Shown piece after piece: positions 8,697 to 17,776 of a DNA stretch of 64,000 nt (positions are counted from its first letter, which is position 1; each line of letters starts with the position of its first letter). The stretch covers positions 1,984,001 to 2,048,000 of the forward strand of contig NZ_CP051884.1 of NCBI RefSeq assembly GCF_012931845.1. The letters run 5' to 3'. The DNA is from Cellulomonas taurus (lineage in GTDB: Bacteria; Actinomycetota; Actinomycetes; Actinomycetales; Cellulomonadaceae). The position numbers and the translations under genes are program-made. The notes under the pieces are model-generated. The model did no database searches and had not been told where the DNA came from. It saw nothing but the letters and a program-made list of their open reading frames with translations.

Positions 8697-11600
8697 TCAG
8701 CCCCGCCGGTGCGGCTTGACGAAGGGGAAGGCCAGGGTCTCGCGGATCGACGCCCCGATCAGCATCATGTAGACCCGGTCCACCCCGAGCCCGAGCCCAC
8801 CGGTGGGCGGCATCCCGAACTCCAGCGCCGACAGGAAGCCCTCGTCGACCTCCATCGCCTCCGGGTCACCGGCCGCCGCCAGCAATGACTGCTGGGTGAG
8901 CCGCTCCCGCTGGTCCACCGGGTCGATCAGCTCGGAGTAGGCGGTGCCCAGCTCGGCACCGAAGGCCACCAGGTCCCAGCGCTCGGCCAACCGCGGGTCG
9001 TCGCGGTGCACCCGGGTCAGCGGTGAGGTCTCCACCGGGAAGTCGGTGTAGAAGGTCGGTGCGACGGTCCTGCCCTCGACCAGCCGGTCGTACAGCTCGG
9101 TGACCAGCGCACCGTGCGACTCCTCCGGCCCGAAGGCGATCTGGTGCGCCGCGCACACCCGGTGCAGCTCGGCCAGCGGGGTGTCCGGGGTGATCGGGGT
9201 GCCGACCGCGCGGGACACCGCCTCGTGCACCGTCACCACCGGCCAGTCGCCGTCCAGTCGCACCACGCTGCCGTCGGCACGGCGGGAGATCGGTTCGCCG
9301 TGCACGGCGATCGCGGCGGCCACGATCAGCTCCCGGGTCAGGTGCCGCATCGTGGTGTAGTCGCCGAACGCCTGGTACGCCTCCAGCGAGGTGAACTCCG
9401 GGTTGTGCGTGGCGTCGGCACCCTCGTTGCGGAAGTTGCGGCCCAGCTCGAACACCCGCTCCATCCCGCCGATCGCCAGCTGCTTGAGGAACAGCTCGGG
9501 TGCGATCCGCAGGTACAGGTCCATGTCGTAGGCGTTGATGTGCGTGGTGAACGGCCGGGCGTTCGCCCCACCGTGCACGCGTTGCAGGATCGGGGTCTCC
9601 ACCTCGGCGAAGCCGCGCTCCACCAGCGTGCTGCGCAGGGCGTGCACCGCCCGCGAACGACCGCGCAGGGTGCGGCTGGCGGTGGTGTCCAGGGCCAGGT
9701 CGACGTGCCGCAGGCGGAGCCGGGTCTCCGGGTCGACCAGGCCGCGCACCTTGTCCGGCGGCGGGGTGAGTGCCTTGGCCGCCATCACCCAGCTGGTGGC
9801 GTGGACGGTGAGCTCGCCGGTGCGGCTGCGGGTGACGATGCCGGTGACGCTGACGTGGTCGGCCAGGTCCACCGCGCGCCGCCACAGGTCGATGTCAGCT
9901 GCCCCGTCGGCGGTCAGCATCACCTGGCGTTCGGTGTTCTCGGCTCGGAGCACGGCGAAGCACACGCCACCGAAGTCGCGCAGTCGGACCACCCGGCCCG
10001 AGATCGACACCGAGCTGCCCAGCAGCTCCGGCCCCACCTCGCCCAGGGCATGGGTGCGCGGCACCGCCACCGGGTAGGCGGGCATCCCGGCCGCGGTCAG
10101 CACCTCCAGGGTGTGCCGCCGGGCGCGTTCCTGGTCGGTGAGCCGGGGGGTGGGCACCGCGAGCGCCAGCAGCCGGGCCTCCTGCTCCCGCACCGCCTCG
10201 CCCAGCTCCCGTTCCTGCTCGGGGGTCGGCCGGGCGGGCACCCGGCGTACCGTCCACGCCGGGACGAAGCCCTCCGCCTGCCCGGCCGCCAGGGTGACGG
10301 CGGTCAGCTGACTGGATGCGCCGTAGCAGAGGTAGCGCGGCCGCCAGCGCGGGGCGTACTTCTGGTTCGAGCGGTACAGCTGGTCCAGCTGCCACCAGCG
10401 GGAGGCGAACAGGATCACCCGGCGGCCGAGCCGTTGCAGCGGACCCGCCGCCACCGACTCGCCCTGCTCGATGATGCCGCGGAACATCGCGAAGTTCAGC
10501 GACACCCGGTCCACCGCGATCCCCGGACCCTGGGTCGCCAACGCGGTGATCATCAGCTCGGTCACCCCGGGCACTGCCTCCGGCGACCGGCGCATGTAGT
10601 CGAGCGACACCCCGGTGCGTCCCCAGGGCACGAAGCTCAGCAGGCCGCGCAACGCCCCGTCGGCGGCGTGGGCCGTGACCACCAGGACGCGCGGGTCCCG
10701 GGGGCTGCCCAGCCGCTCGGAGGCCATCGAGAACCCGCGCTCATCGTCGCCGTGCCGCCATTGGTTCGCCGCCTCGACCAGGGCGGACAGCTCCTCGGCC
10801 GGGATCTCCGCCTGCCGCCGCAGCCGGACGGTGTACCCCTCACGCTGGGGCCGGGCCACCGCATGGCGCACCGCGCGCATGGAGGGCGCCGACAGCTCGA
10901 AGTCCCGGGTGCTGAGGATCGCCTCGTCCCCCATGGTCAGCACCGAGAGCCCGGCGTCCCGGTAGGCGCGCGCACCGCGTTCGGAGGCGGACAGCACACC
11001 CGGCGCCCAGCCGTGCTGCCGCGCCCGGGCCAGCACCCGGTCGATCGCATACGGCCAGGAGGCGGGGTCGCCGAGCGGGTCACCGGCGGCGAGCAGCACC
11101 CCGCTGACCACCCGGTAGGACACCGCGGCGCGGCCATCGGCGGAGAACACGGTGGAGCGGTCGTCCCGGGTCGCGAAGTAGGCGAGCGAGTCGTCGCCGG
11201 GGAACTCCAGCAACAGGCGGCGCACCGCGAGCTCGTCCTCCGCCGTCCGCGCCGACTCGCCCGGTCCGGCATGCAGGTACACCACCACCGCCGCCACCAG
11301 TCCGAGGCCGCTGATCCCTCCGGCGATCCAGGCCAGCCCGACCGGCGCGGCGCCGGAGAGCGCGAAGGGTTCCTCGTGCGGGTTCAGGCCCAGGGAGACG
11401 CTCAGCCCGTCGAGCACCCGCTGCCACTGTCCGGGCAGCGTGTTGGGCACCACCTGGAGCAGTGCCCACACCACACCGGTCGCGGTCAGGATGCCGGTCA
11501 GCACCACCCCAGCCGCCCGCCACCAGGCGCCGGGGGCGATCCGGGCCGGGAACGCCGACCGCGCGGCGATCAGCAGCACGGTCAGCACCAGGCCCACCCC

Positions 11601-11984
11601 GGCGCCGACCCAGGTGCTCCAGTGCACCCCGTCCAGCACCCCGGCGGAGGGATCGAGCGCGTCCAGCAGCACCGCGAGCGCCATGATCCCGGCCGAGGGC
11701 AGCTGCCAGAACACGATCACGAACCACAGCGCGATCCGGCGGCGACGCAGGAACCCGCTGGCGACCAGCCCGACCAGCACCGCGCTGAACAGTCCCGGGA
11801 TCACCGGCACGTTGGTCACCGACAGCAGCAGCGCCAGCTCACGTTCCATCCGGCCGATCGGGCGGAACAGCATGCCGAGCAGCAACCACGCCGCATAGAA
11901 CTGGAGCACCCGCCCGCCCCAGAGCGCCACGGTCTCCGCCCAGGCCGGCGCCCGGTCCTCGCTGGTGTCTCGCATGCGCCACAT
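8697..11984 (-). CDS. lysX: bifunctional lysyl-phosphatidylglycerol synthase / lysyl-tRNA synthetase
   Basis: 1095 residues, near the ~1170 of M. tuberculosis LysX. The N-terminal third has several membrane segments (~residues 25-250), followed by an MprF-like DUF2156 lysyl-transferase domain (~260-560). The rest is a class II lysyl-tRNA synthetase with an OB-fold anticodon domain (~640-740), a motif 2 FRNEGADATHNPEF and a motif 3 GLGLGVDR. The protein charges lysine onto tRNA and transfers it to phosphatidylglycerol, which adds positive charge to the membrane and protects against cationic peptides. ATG 11984 or ATG 11975 could be the start. Divergent from the EamA-like gene. Confidence 0.92.
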   Translation of the reverse strand: MWRMRDTSEDRAPAWAETVALWGGRVLQFYAAWLLLGMLFRPIGRMERELALLLSVTNVPVIPGLFSAVLVGLVASGFLRRRRIALWFVIVFWQLPSAGIMALAVLLDALDPSAGVLDGVHWSTWVGAGVGLVLTVLLIAARSAFPARIAPGAWWRAAGVVLTGILTATGVVWALLQVVPNTLPGQWQRVLDGLSVSLGLNPHEEPFALSGAAPVGLAWIAGGISGLGLVAAVVVYLHAGPGESARTAEDELAVRRLLLEFPGDDSLAYFATRDDRSTVFSADGRAAVSYRVVSGVLLAAGDPLGDPASWPYAIDRVLARARQHGWAPGVLSASERGARAYRDAGLSVLTMGDEAILSTRDFELSAPSMRAVRHAVARPQREGYTVRLRRQAEIPAEELSALVEAANQWRHGDDERGFSMASERLGSPRDPRVLVVTAHAADGALRGLLSFVPWGRTGVSLDYMRRSPEAVPGVTELMITALATQGPGIAVDRVSLNFAMFRGIIEQGESVAAGPLQRLGRRVILFASRWWQLDQLYRSNQKYAPRWRPRYLCYGASSQLTAVTLAAGQAEGFVPAWTVRRVPARPTPEQERELGEAVREQEARLLALAVPTPRLTDQERARRHTLEVLTAAGMPAYPVAVPRTHALGEVGPELLGSSVSISGRVVRLRDFGGVCFAVLRAENTERQVMLTADGAADIDLWRRAVDLADHVSVTGIVTRSRTGELTVHATSWVMAAKALTPPPDKVRGLVDPETRLRLRHVDLALDTTASRTLRGRSRAVHALRSTLVERGFAEVETPILQRVHGGANARPFTTHINAYDMDLYLRIAPELFLKQLAIGGMERVFELGRNFRNEGADATHNPEFTSLEAYQAFGDYTTMRHLTRELIVAAAIAVHGEPISRRADGSVVRLDGDWPVVTVHEAVSRAVGTPITPDTPLAELHRVCAAHQIAFGPEESHGALVTELYDRLVEGRTVAPTFYTDFPVETSPLTRVHRDDPRLAERWDLVAFGAELGTAYSELIDPVDQRERLTQQSLLAAAGDPEAMEVDEGFLSALEFGMPPTGGLGLGVDRVYMMLIGASIRETLAFPFVKPHRRG

Positions 11985-12044
11985 CGTGCCGTACCCGCGC
12001 TACCGTCCGACAGGACACCCCACCCCGACCCGGAGGTTCGCCCG

Positions 12045-12848
12045 ATGCTGCTGGCCCTGTGCGCCGCGGTGGCCGCGAGCCTCGGCTACGGCATCTCCAC
12101 GATCATGCAGGCCGTCGCCGCCCGGCGGGCCTCCGGCCTGGCGGTGATCGTGCAGCCGCTGGTGCTGGGTGGTTTCGCCGTGGACGGGCTGTCCTGGCTG
12201 CTCACCCTGGTGGCCCTGAATCGGCTGCCGCTGTTCGTGGTCCAGTCGATCGTGTCGGCCTCCCTGGTGGTGGTCGTGCTGCTGGCGTCCCGGCTGCTGC
12301 ACGTGCGGCTGCGGCGGCTGGACGTGATCGCGGTGGCGGTGGTGATCGCCGCCCTGGTGGTGCTCGCGCTCGGCTCCGGCGAGCAGCCCGCCGCCACGCC
12401 GCCGCCCGGGTTCCTCGTCGGGGCGGCCGTCGCCGGCGGCCTGCTCACCCTCACCCTGCTGCTCGGCTACCGGCGCGGGCACCCGCTGCTGTTGGCGTCG
12501 GTCGGCGGGCTGGGCTACGGGCTCGCGGCGATCGCCGCCCGGGCGGCCGACACCTCGGGCTCCCTGGCGCAGATCGTCTGGCAGCCGATGGTCGGGGTGC
12601 TGGTCGTCGGGGGCGTGGTGGGCACGCTCGGTTACCTGCGGGCGCTGGAACGCGGGCCGGTGGGCAGCGCCGCCGCCGTCATGTCGGTGCTCGAGGTGAT
12701 CGTGCCCGGCGCCGTCGGGCTGTGGGTGCTCGGCGACGAGGTGCGCGGCGGCTGGGTCCCCGCGGTGGCGGTGGCCGGGACGCTGGCCCTGGCCGCCTGC
12801 GTGGCGCTCGCGACCAGCCCGGCCAACCGCGAGGCGTCCGAGGCCTGA
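12045..12848 (+). CDS. DMT-superfamily (EamA-like) membrane transporter
   Basis: 267 residues with nine or ten hydrophobic segments and very little loop sequence. The two halves look alike, as in drug/metabolite transporters, and there is an LERGPVGSAAAVMSVLEV stretch in the second half of the kind seen in EamA domains. Substrate unknown. A CGGAGG ribosome binding site precedes ATG 12045, and TACCGT at 12000-12005 is a candidate -10. It is tail to tail with the SpoU methyltransferase. Confidence 0.75.
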   Translation: MLLALCAAVAASLGYGISTIMQAVAARRASGLAVIVQPLVLGGFAVDGLSWLLTLVALNRLPLFVVQSIVSASLVVVVLLASRLLHVRLRRLDVIAVAVVIAALVVLALGSGEQPAATPPPGFLVGAAVAGGLLTLTLLLGYRRGHPLLLASVGGLGYGLAAIAARAADTSGSLAQIVWQPMVGVLVVGGVVGTLGYLRALERGPVGSAAAVMSVLEVIVPGAVGLWVLGDEVRGGWVPAVAVAGTLALAACVALATSPANREASEA

Positions 12849-12872
12849 CCCCCAGTGACCCGGACGCGAGCG

Positions 12873-13709
12873 TCAGTCCCGGTCGAGCACCCGCGTCGCC
12901 CAGGTCGCCACCGCGACCGCGGAGGCCACGTTCAACGAGTCCACCCCACCGGCCATCGGGATCCGCACCGTCGCGTCGCAGGCGGCGATGGTCTGCCGCT
13001 TCAACCCGTCGCCCTCGGTGCCGAACACGGTGGCGAGCTTCGGAGGCGGATCGGCCGCCAGCTCGTCCAGGCTGATCGAGTCCTCGTCCAGTGCCAACGC
13101 CGCGACGGTGAAGCCGAGGTCGTGCAGCTGCTCCACCCCGCCCGGCCAGGACGGGATGCGGGTCCACGGCACCTGGAACACCGTGCCCATCGACACCCGG
13201 ATCGCCCGGCGGTAGAGCGGGTCGGCGCAGGACGGGGTGATGAGCACGGCGTCCACGCCCATCGCCGCGCACGCCCGCATCGCCGCGCCGACGTTCGTGT
13301 GGTCGACGATGTCCTCCAGCACCACCACCCGACGCGCCCCGGCCAGGGTCTCCGCCACCGACGGCAGCACCGGCCGGTGCATCGACGCCAGTGCGCCCCG
13401 GTGCACGTGGAAACCGGTGATCGCCTCCAGCACCGCGGGCTCCCCCACGTAGACCGGCACCGGCTCACCGTCGGCGGGGAGTCCGGCCAGCAGCTCCTCG
13501 ACATCCGGCAGCCAGCGCGGGGAGACCAGCACCGACCGCGGCCGGTGCCCGGCGGCCAGTGCCCGGGTGAGCACGGTCGAGCTCTCCGCGATGTACAGCC
13601 CCTTCTCCGGCTCGTGCTTGGAGCGCAGGGCCACGTCGGTCAGCCGCAGGTAGTCGGCGAGCCGCTCGTCGGCGGGGTCGGTCAGCGGGACGATCTGATA
13701 CGCGGGCAC
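12873..13709 (-). CDS. TrmH/SpoU-family RNA 2'-O-methyltransferase
   Basis: 278 residues from GTG 13709. The SPOUT-class signatures are all present: NVGAAMRACAAMGVDAVLI (motif 1), VFGTEGDGL (motif 2) and IPMAGGVDSLNVASAVAV (motif 3, S-adenosylmethionine knot). The N-terminal ~110 residues form the L30e-like RNA-binding substrate domain. It methylates a ribose in rRNA or tRNA; the exact nucleotide cannot be assigned. GAGAAT lies 6 nt before the GTG and may be a leaderless -10. Confidence 0.88.
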   Translation of the reverse strand: MPAYQIVPLTDPADERLADYLRLTDVALRSKHEPEKGLYIAESSTVLTRALAAGHRPRSVLVSPRWLPDVEELLAGLPADGEPVPVYVGEPAVLEAITGFHVHRGALASMHRPVLPSVAETLAGARRVVVLEDIVDHTNVGAAMRACAAMGVDAVLITPSCADPLYRRAIRVSMGTVFQVPWTRIPSWPGGVEQLHDLGFTVAALALDEDSISLDELAADPPPKLATVFGTEGDGLKRQTIAACDATVRIPMAGGVDSLNVASAVAVATWATRVLDRD

Positions 13710-13762
13710 CGGACCATTCTCCCGGCTGGTGTAGCCCGTCCCGACCACGCCACACTGCGAGC

Positions 13763-14296
13763 ATGATCGATGAGCACGGTCGCCCCGAACCCCCGCTGGC
13801 AGCCGACGAGGCCACGATGCTGCTCGGCTACCTCGACTTCCACCGGGCCACCCTGGAGTGGAAGACCCGCGGCCTGGACCCGGCCGGACTGGCCACCACC
13901 GTCGGCCGCTCCACCATGACCCTCGGTGGCATGCTGGCGCACCTGGCCTACGTCGAGGACTCCTGGTCGACCTGGAGACTGCGTGGCGAGCCGCTGCCCC
14001 AGCCGTGGACCGACGTCGACTGGGACACGGACGTCGACTTCGACTGGCACCTGTCCCGCACCCTGCGTCCGGCCCAGCTGCGCACCCTCTGGGACGACTC
14101 CGTCGCCCGCTCCCGTGCCGCCATCGACGCCGCACTCGCCGAGGACGGGCTGGACGCTCCGGTGCGCCGCCCGTGGGCCGACGGTCAGGCGCCGACCGTG
14201 CGGTGGGTGCTGGTGCATCTGGTCGAGGAGTACGCCCGGCACAACGGTCACGCCGATCTGCTGCGCGAGCAGGTGGACGGCCAGGTCGGCGAGTAG
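13763..14296 (+). CDS. DinB-family protein (DUF664)
   Basis: 177 residues, a four-helix-bundle DinB/YfiT-like protein. Histidines that would form the metal site are visible: H60 in GGMLAHLAYVED, and a C-terminal HLVEEYARHNGHAD block with two more. Such proteins in actinobacteria are thiol (mycothiol)-dependent transferases or of unknown role. No signal peptide. It is divergent from the SpoU methyltransferase. Confidence 0.82.
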   Translation: MIDEHGRPEPPLAADEATMLLGYLDFHRATLEWKTRGLDPAGLATTVGRSTMTLGGMLAHLAYVEDSWSTWRLRGEPLPQPWTDVDWDTDVDFDWHLSRTLRPAQLRTLWDDSVARSRAAIDAALAEDGLDAPVRRPWADGQAPTVRWVLVHLVEEYARHNGHADLLREQVDGQVGE

Positions 14297-14360
14297 GCCG
14301 CCCCGCCCTCGACGGACGCGGGTCGGGCCTCCCGAGTGGGCCCCAGGTCAGATCAGCAGG

Positions 14361-14822
14361 TCAGCGCCCGCCGAGGATCGCCGCGCGCAGCCCGGGGTCC
14401 AGGTCCAGCGACGTCCCCGACCGCAGCAGGTCGCCCACCAGCGGGTCGTCCAGGTCCCGGCACCGGGGACAGTCCTGCGCGTGCTGGGCGTTCTCCACCT
14501 CGACCGCGCCGACCTGGAGCGGCAGCACCTCGACGACCTGACGCAGCAGCTCCCAGCGGTCGCACGGTGCCGTGGCGAGACCCAGTGCCACGCTCACCGC
14601 CTCGGCGGGCTGGACGTCCGGCAGATCGAGTTCGGCCAGCGCCGCCGGGATCGCCGCCTCCAGCTCCGACCAGGTGGTGCCCCGTTCGGCGCCCGCCAGC
14701 TCGGCCAGCAGCGCCCCGCCATGACCCAGCCCGACCAGATGCGCCGCCACCGTCGGCCAGGCGTCCAACCCGATCAGCCCGCACCGGGCGACCACCGCCA
14801 CCACCCGCAGCTCGTCGCCCAT
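14361..14822 (-). CDS. hypothetical protein
   Basis: 153 residues, mildly acidic, helical and Leu/Ala-rich, with a DCPRC pair (~residues 117-121) that could bind metal or be redox active. No membrane segment or signal peptide. It lies 35 bp downstream of the NagB-like gene on the same strand, so it may be co-transcribed. I do not recognise the family. Confidence 0.6.
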   Translation of the reverse strand: MGDELRVVAVVARCGLIGLDAWPTVAAHLVGLGHGGALLAELAGAERGTTWSELEAAIPAALAELDLPDVQPAEAVSVALGLATAPCDRWELLRQVVEVLPLQVGAVEVENAQHAQDCPRCRDLDDPLVGDLLRSGTSLDLDPGLRAAILGGR

Positions 14823-14857
14823 CCGCCCAGCCTGCCACGGCCGGCCCGGGGCAGGGC

Positions 14858-15589
14858 TCAGCGGCGCCGGAAGCCGCCCAGCCCGTCCGGCTCGACCAGT
14901 GCCGCCGCCTCCCGGTCCGCGATCAGGAGCAGGTTCGGGTGGGTGCGCAGGATCGTGCCCGGGCGGTCCTCACCGATCGGGCCGGTGAGGATCTCGGCCA
15001 GCGCCTGCGCCTTCGACGACCCGCTGACGATCAGCACCGCCTGCTTCGCCCGCAGCACCATCGGGAAGCCGAAGGTGACCACCTGCTCCGGCCGCGGGTC
15101 CATCGCCTCGACCAGGTGGTACCAGGGCAGATCGGCGTGCACGTCGTAGACGTAGATGTCCTGGTCGTACCGGGTGGTGCCGGGCATGTTGCCGCAGAAG
15201 TGGCAGTCGCCGCCCAGGCCCATCACCATCAGGTCCAGTCCGCCGTGTGTGGCCAGGTCGGACCGGATCGCGTCCGCGTTGTCCAGGGTCAGCCCGTGGA
15301 TGTTCGCCTCCGCGATCCGCGCCGGACCGTAGATCTGCTCGTCCAGGCTGGTCCGGGTGACGCCCCGGTCGGTGCCGTTCGGGATCTCGTCGAAGTTGTA
15401 GAAGTGCACATTCGCGATGTCCTGCCCGCGCTCGGCCAGCAGCGGCGCGAGCAGCCGGTACGCACCGGCCGGGGTGGCACCGGCGGTGACCGACAAGTTG
15501 ACCCGGCGGTCCTGCAGCATGGCGCCGACCAGCACGGCGGCGGTGGTGCGGCTCAGCGCCGCGTAGTCGTCCTCGACGACGAACTTCAT
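14858..15589 (-). CDS. NagB/6-phosphogluconolactonase-like sugar-phosphate isomerase/deaminase
   Basis: 243 residues. The N-terminal TAGATPAGAY phosphate-binding loop (~residues 35-44), the FDEIP aspartate block (~66-70) and a GLGGDCHFCGNMPGTT loop are those of the glucosamine-6-phosphate isomerase fold. The variant DCHFCGN in place of the NagB GHIGFN resembles YieK-type proteins, so the substrate may not be glucosamine-6-phosphate. AGGAGACACC upstream of the ATG is a good ribosome binding site. The upstream region contains one AGACCACT half-site resembling the DasR consensus. Confidence 0.75.
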   Translation of the reverse strand: MKFVVEDDYAALSRTTAAVLVGAMLQDRRVNLSVTAGATPAGAYRLLAPLLAERGQDIANVHFYNFDEIPNGTDRGVTRTSLDEQIYGPARIAEANIHGLTLDNADAIRSDLATHGGLDLMVMGLGGDCHFCGNMPGTTRYDQDIYVYDVHADLPWYHLVEAMDPRPEQVVTFGFPMVLRAKQAVLIVSGSSKAQALAEILTGPIGEDRPGTILRTHPNLLLIADREAAALVEPDGLGGFRRR

Positions 15590-15784
15590 GGGTGTCTCCT
15601 TCGACGAACCCGGTCGCGCGCGGCTGACTGCGCGCCGGAACTCCTGCCGCGGGGCGCCGCGACGGCGAGTCCTCGGGCGGATCGCTCCTCACCCGGACGC
15701 GACCCAGACTAACCCAGACCACTCGGTAGGGATTGGGCATCCCGCCACCCCGGGCTGTCACGCCCCCGTCGCCACCCAGACATG

Positions 15785-15820
15785 CCGATGCCGCCGCCCC
15801 CGCAGGAACGGCGGCATCGG
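15785..15820 (-). terminator. terminator hairpin of the ABC exporter operon
   Basis: A perfect 12-bp stem (15785-15796 paired with 15809-15820) with a 12-nt loop lies 6 bp after the stop of the second ABC gene. No T-tract follows, as is common in high-GC actinobacteria. Confidence 0.7.
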
Positions 15821-15826
15821 TGCACC

Positions 15827-17776
15827 TCACTCCGCGACGGCCGCCGCGAACTGCGAGCTGTACAGCCGGGCGTACGCGCCACCGGCCGCCAGCAGCTCGT
15901 CGTGGCTGCCCTGCTCCACGATCGACCCGTGTTCCATCACCAGGATCAGGTCGGCGTCACGGATGGTGGACAACCGGTGCGCGATCACGAAGGACGTGCG
16001 GTTCGCCCGCAGGGCGTTCATCGCCTGCTGCACCAGCACCTCGGTGCGGGTGTCCACCGAGCTGGTCGCCTCGTCCAGCACCAGGATCGACGGGTCGGTG
16101 AGGAACGCCCGGGCGATGGTGAGCAGCTGCTTCTCCCCCGCCGACAGGCTGGACGCCTCGTCGTCGATCACGGTGTCGTAGCCGTCCGGCAGCGCCCGGA
16201 CGATCTGGTCGACGTGGGTCGCCTCGGCCGCCCGGACCAGATCGGCGTGGTCGACGCCCTCCACCCCGTAGGCCAGGTTCTCCGCGATGGTGCCGTTGAA
16301 CAGCCAGGTGTCCTGCAACACCATCCCGACCCGCGAGCGCAGGTCGTCCCGGGTCAGCGCCCGGGTGTCCACGCCGTCCAGGGTGATCCGGCCGGAGTCG
16401 ATCTCGTAGAACCGCATCAGCAGGTTGACCAGGGTGGTCTTGCCGGCACCGGTCGGCCCGACGATCGCCACCGTCTGTCCCGGCTCGGCGACCAGGTCCA
16501 GGTGCTCGATCAGCGGGGTGTCCTCGCGGTAGCGGAACGACACGTCGTCGAAGACCACCCGGCCGGCCACCTTCGCCGGCAGCGCCAACGGCTGCGCGGG
16601 GTCGGCCTCCTGCTCCGGCGCGTCCAGCAGCTCGAACACCCGCTCCGCGGACGCCACGCCGGACTGCATCAGGTTCATCATCGAGGCGATCTGGGTGATC
16701 GGCTGACTGAACTGCCGCGAGTACTGGATGAACGCCTGCACGTCACCCAGGCTCATCGTGCCGGAGGCGACCCGCAGGCCACCGACCACCGCGACGATCA
16801 CGTAGTTCAGGTTCGCGATGAAGCCCATCGCGGGCTGGATGATCCCGGAGATGAACTGGGCCTTGAACGACGCGGAGTACAGGGCCTCGTTCTGGCGGTC
16901 GAACTCGGCGATCGCCTGCTCCTTGCGACCGAAGACGGTGACCAGGGTGTGCCCGGTGAACATCTCCTCGATGTGCGCGTTCAGCCCGCCCGTGGCGGCC
17001 CACTGCTGGACGAACTGCGGCTGCGACCGCTTGGCGATCAGCATCGTGACCACCAGCGACAGCGGGATCGTCACCAGGGCGACCAGGGCCAGCAGCGGGG
17101 AGATCCAGAACATCATCGCCAGCACACCGATCACGGTCAGCACGGCGGTGACCAGCTGGGAGAATGTCTGCTGCAACGTCTGGGACAGGTTGTCGATGTC
17201 GTTGGTGACCCGGCTGAGCACCTCACCGCGCGGCTGGGAGTCGAAGTACTTCAGCGGCAACCGGGACAGCTTCGCCTCCACCCGGCGCCGCAGGTCGTAG
17301 ACCGTGCGCTGCACGATCCCGGTCAGCAGTAGGCCCTGCAGGTAGCTGAGCAGCGCCGCGGCCACGTAGACCACGATCACCCAGACCAGCACCGCGCTGA
17401 GGTCGGCGAACACGATCCCCTGGCCCGGTGTCACCCCGGTCATCCCGGAGAGCATGTCCGCCAGCTGGGTCTGCCCCTGCTCGCGGAGCCGGTCCACCGC
17501 CTCGGCCTGGGTCACCCCGGCGGGCAGCATCGAGCCGACGACGCCGTTGAAGATCACGTTGGTCGCGTTGCCGAGCAGCTTCGGCCCGGCGACCGAGGCC
17601 GCCACCGACGCGATGCCGAGCAGCACGACCAGGGACAGCCGCAGCCGCTCCGGGCGCAGTACGCCGAGCAGACGCTTCAACGAGCCGGTGAAGTCCATCG
17701 ACTTCTGGGTGGGCATCCCGATGCCCGCACCCGGGCCGTGCCCTCGTGGCCCCCGGGCCGGTGCCTGCGCGCTCAT
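15827..17776 (-). CDS. ABC exporter half-transporter, subunit with the complete Walker B
   Basis: 649 residues: an N-terminal six-helix membrane domain (~40-350) and a nucleotide-binding domain. Walker A is GPTGAGKTT, Walker B is VLDEATSSVD with the catalytic Glu, and the switch His is intact (IAHRLSTI), but the signature reads LSAGEK rather than LSGGQ. It overlaps the upstream partner by ATGA. With that partner it should form a heterodimer with one degenerate and one consensus ATP site. Export of drugs or lipids is typical for this M. tuberculosis Rv1272c/Rv1273c-like pair. Confidence 0.9.
   Translation of the reverse strand: MSAQAPARGPRGHGPGAGIGMPTQKSMDFTGSLKRLLGVLRPERLRLSLVVLLGIASVAASVAGPKLLGNATNVIFNGVVGSMLPAGVTQAEAVDRLREQGQTQLADMLSGMTGVTPGQGIVFADLSAVLVWVIVVYVAAALLSYLQGLLLTGIVQRTVYDLRRRVEAKLSRLPLKYFDSQPRGEVLSRVTNDIDNLSQTLQQTFSQLVTAVLTVIGVLAMMFWISPLLALVALVTIPLSLVVTMLIAKRSQPQFVQQWAATGGLNAHIEEMFTGHTLVTVFGRKEQAIAEFDRQNEALYSASFKAQFISGIIQPAMGFIANLNYVIVAVVGGLRVASGTMSLGDVQAFIQYSRQFSQPITQIASMMNLMQSGVASAERVFELLDAPEQEADPAQPLALPAKVAGRVVFDDVSFRYREDTPLIEHLDLVAEPGQTVAIVGPTGAGKTTLVNLLMRFYEIDSGRITLDGVDTRALTRDDLRSRVGMVLQDTWLFNGTIAENLAYGVEGVDHADLVRAAEATHVDQIVRALPDGYDTVIDDEASSLSAGEKQLLTIARAFLTDPSILVLDEATSSVDTRTEVLVQQAMNALRANRTSFVIAHRLSTIRDADLILVMEHGSIVEQGSHDELLAAGGAYARLYSSQFAAAVAE

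Noticed and set aside
9114-12044. Long plus-strand open frame opposite lysX
   Set aside because: Shadow of lysX; only its last part (12045-12848) is a real gene with its own ribosome binding site.
15716-15723. AGACCACT half-site upstream of the NagB-like gene, resembling a DasR operator
   Set aside because: The other half of the palindrome matches only 3 of 8 bases, so no real operator is shown.
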